Part shown: positions 62,658-64,000 of the stretch, one piece after another | How positions within the stretch are numbered: position 1 is the first letter of the stretch | Layout of the letters: each line of letters begins with the position of its first letter | Assembly (NCBI GenBank): GCA_017623655.1 | Contig: JAGAON010000004.1 | Span: 1-64,000 of the forward strand | DNA from: Prevotella sp. | GTDB taxonomy: Bacteria > Bacteroidota > Bacteroidia > Bacteroidales > Bacteroidaceae | Length of the DNA stretch: 64,000 bases | Reading direction: 5' to 3' | The notes under the pieces: model-generated | Told to the model about the DNA's origin: nothing | The model's input: only the letters and a program-made list of their open reading frames with translations | Databases searched by the model: none | Made by a program: the position numbers and the translations under genes

Positions 62658-63875
62658 ATGAGCGATATGGTTGCGAATAAAATTTGGAAAAATGGTATGG
62701 CCAAGGATATCACGTTCATCGTCACCAAAGACTGTCAGCTTGCCTGCAAGTACTGTTATCTTGTCGGCAAGAATGAAAAGGAGCGTATGTCATGGGACGT
62801 TGCCAAGCGGGCGATAGACTATATACTTGACCGCGAGAAAGAATTTACAGAGGAATCTGTTGTTTGGGACTTCATTGGTGGAGAACCTTTTCTCGAAATA
62901 GACTTGATAGACAAGATATGTGATTATCTGAAAACGGAAATGTATAGGAGGAACCATCATTGGTTTGAGTCTTACCGTTTCTCTTTTTCCACAAATGGCA
63001 TAAACTATCATACGGACAAGGTACAGAATTTCATCAAGAAGAATCTGAATCATTTGTCTATCGGCATAACCATTGACGGTACAAGGGAGAAACATGACCT
63101 TAACCGCATTTGGAAAGGCGAGGGGCCGGAGAGAGGCTCGTATGACAGTGTAGTCCGTAATATTCCTTTATGGTTGAGCCAATTTCCTCAGGCAGCAACA
63201 AAAGTTACGATAAGCAGTGCTGACATTCCTTATATAAAGGAGAGCGTGCTGCATTTGTATTCGCTCGGCATACATGAGGTGAATATCAACTGTGTGTTTG
63301 AAGACGTGTGGCAGGATGGAGATGACAGACTGTTTGAGGAACAGCTGATGCTGTTGGCTGATGCCATTATAGATGGCGAGTATTACAAGGATTATGCCTG
63401 TTCTTTCTTTACCGAACACATGGGCAAACCGATGGATTGCAAACTGGAAAATAATAACTGGTGCGGTGCAGGCAAGATGCTCGCCATTGATGCCGCCGGC
63501 AATTTCTATCCATGCACACGTTTTGCGCAATACTCTTTGCGTGACAAGAAGGCGTGGATTATCGGAAATATCAATGATGGTATAGATAAAAACAAGTTGC
63601 GTCCTTTCCTTACTCTTGACCGTTGCACACAGTCTGCACAGGAGTGTATAGACTGTGAGGTGGCCAGCGGTTGTGCGTGGTGTCAGGGAGAAAACTATGA
63701 CGCGGCGGACACTCCCACCATATTCCAGCGCTCTACGGCTATATGCAAGATGCACAAGGCGCGTGTGCGTGCCAATAACTATTACTGGAACAAGTTGTTC
63801 CGTAAGTTGGAATTGGAGGGCAGGCGTGAAGAATATGAGAGAAACAAATTGAAGTCTGACAATGTAGTGTGCTGA
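62658..63875 (+). CDS. Radical SAM/SPASM peptide maturase, CXXX-repeat family
   Basis: 405 residues from the ATG at 62658; the open frame begins 12 nt earlier with TTG. Radical SAM cluster CQLACKYCYL (CxxxCxxC) near residue 25, IGGEPFLEIDL, and a SPASM region with WCGAGKMLAIDAAGNFYPCTRF, CTQSAQECIDCEVASGCAWCQGENYD and CKMHK. This is the maturase type paired with CXXX-repeat peptides. It likely installs crosslinks on precursors 1 and 2. GC content rises to chromosomal levels here. Confidence 0.93.
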   Translation: MSDMVANKIWKNGMAKDITFIVTKDCQLACKYCYLVGKNEKERMSWDVAKRAIDYILDREKEFTEESVVWDFIGGEPFLEIDLIDKICDYLKTEMYRRNHHWFESYRFSFSTNGINYHTDKVQNFIKKNLNHLSIGITIDGTREKHDLNRIWKGEGPERGSYDSVVRNIPLWLSQFPQAATKVTISSADIPYIKESVLHLYSLGIHEVNINCVFEDVWQDGDDRLFEEQLMLLADAIIDGEYYKDYACSFFTEHMGKPMDCKLENNNWCGAGKMLAIDAAGNFYPCTRFAQYSLRDKKAWIIGNINDGIDKNKLRPFLTLDRCTQSAQECIDCEVASGCAWCQGENYDAADTPTIFQRSTAICKMHKARVRANNYYWNKLFRKLELEGRREEYERNKLKSDNVVC

Positions 63876-63879
63876 GATT

Positions 63880-64000
63880 ATGATACAATACCTTATTATA
63901 TTATTGGATGATGCGTCTGTTTCGTTTTGCCATTATAAAAATGATGGCAGGCAAGGCGTCCGCAATCTGATGTCAACGGAAACGCTGAAGGCCGGCATAT
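63880..64000 (+). CDS. CXXX-repeat peptide maturase, N-terminal part (window edge)
   Basis: Partial: MIQYLIILLDDASVSFCHYKNDGRQ and NLMSTETLKAGI, the N-terminus of the second maturase that accompanies the radical SAM enzyme in CXXX-repeat clusters. It begins 4 nt after the radical SAM stop and continues beyond 64000. Confidence 0.8.
   Translation, partial: MIQYLIILLDDASVSFCHYKNDGRQGVRNLMSTETLKAGI

Overview
The window is a chromosomal segment of a Bacteroidales bacterium, most likely of the Prevotella group. Support for this comes from BspA-type leucine-rich repeats, cohesin-like and dockerin modules, C-terminal tails of the kind seen on secreted Prevotella proteins, many short lipoproteins with a Cys lipobox, Bacteroidetes promoters of the form TTTG-N19/20-TAnnTTTG, a eukaryote-type glycyl-tRNA synthetase, and the DUF1599 / DoxX-like / TPI / SPOR gene order known from Bacteroides. 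The species cannot be named from the sequence alone. No rRNA, tRNA, CRISPR array or insertion-sequence transposase was seen.

Layout. 0-2.1 kb: two secreted proteins sharing a cohesin-like domain (one also BspA/dockerin, with degenerate DNA at its 5' side). 2.3-6.2 kb: SprT-like protein and an M23/lipoprotein operon. 6.3-10 kb: HAD phosphatase, adk, hpt and NAD(P)HX repair. 10-16 kb: EamA transporter, lipoprotein, GNAT/FemAB-like protein, FdtA-like sugar isomerase, Wzx-like flippase and an ATP-grasp enzyme. 16-24 kb: S41 protease, DUF3316-like protein, topoisomerase IV subunit A, FKBP lipoprotein and glycyl-tRNA synthetase. 24-30.6 kb: an L-fucose island with an AraC regulator diverging from aldose dehydrogenase, lactonase-like, alcohol dehydrogenase, mutarotase and GH29 fucosidase genes. 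30.7-37 kb: exonuclease III, SPOR protein, a single reading frame joining a DoxX-like membrane protein to triosephosphate isomerase, DUF1599, and queD-queE-folE. 37-49.4 kb: Na/Ca exchanger, ABC pair, class I fumarase, PH-domain protein, M16 peptidase, DUF4954 protein and HflX. 49.4-53.7 kb: a DUF3791/DUF3990 module, RecG and IspD. 53.8-58.4 kb: DJ-1 protein, an Abi-family gene and a probable small RNA between two copies of a ~102-bp promoter region, NAD kinase and an ABC exporter. 58.6-60.6 kb: a repeat-tailed lipoprotein and an exported flavodoxin.

The most distinctive locus is at the right edge (60.8-64.0 kb, running off the window). It is a CXXX-repeat RiPP operon: a 108-residue precursor with 14 cysteines at exact 4-residue spacing, two small proteins of unknown function, a second precursor with 23 cysteines in three phase-shifted blocks, a radical SAM/SPASM maturase, and the start of a second maturase. 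Both precursors begin with a twin-arginine-like signal. The operon is preceded by a structured ~440-nt transcribed region that ends in an intrinsic terminator.

Intergenic DNA is crowded with interspersed repeats. About eleven loci carry a modular GGTGCTGATTAC / GTAATCAGCACC element, always between genes, and several other palindrome families sit beside it. Only repeats confirmed by reading are listed.
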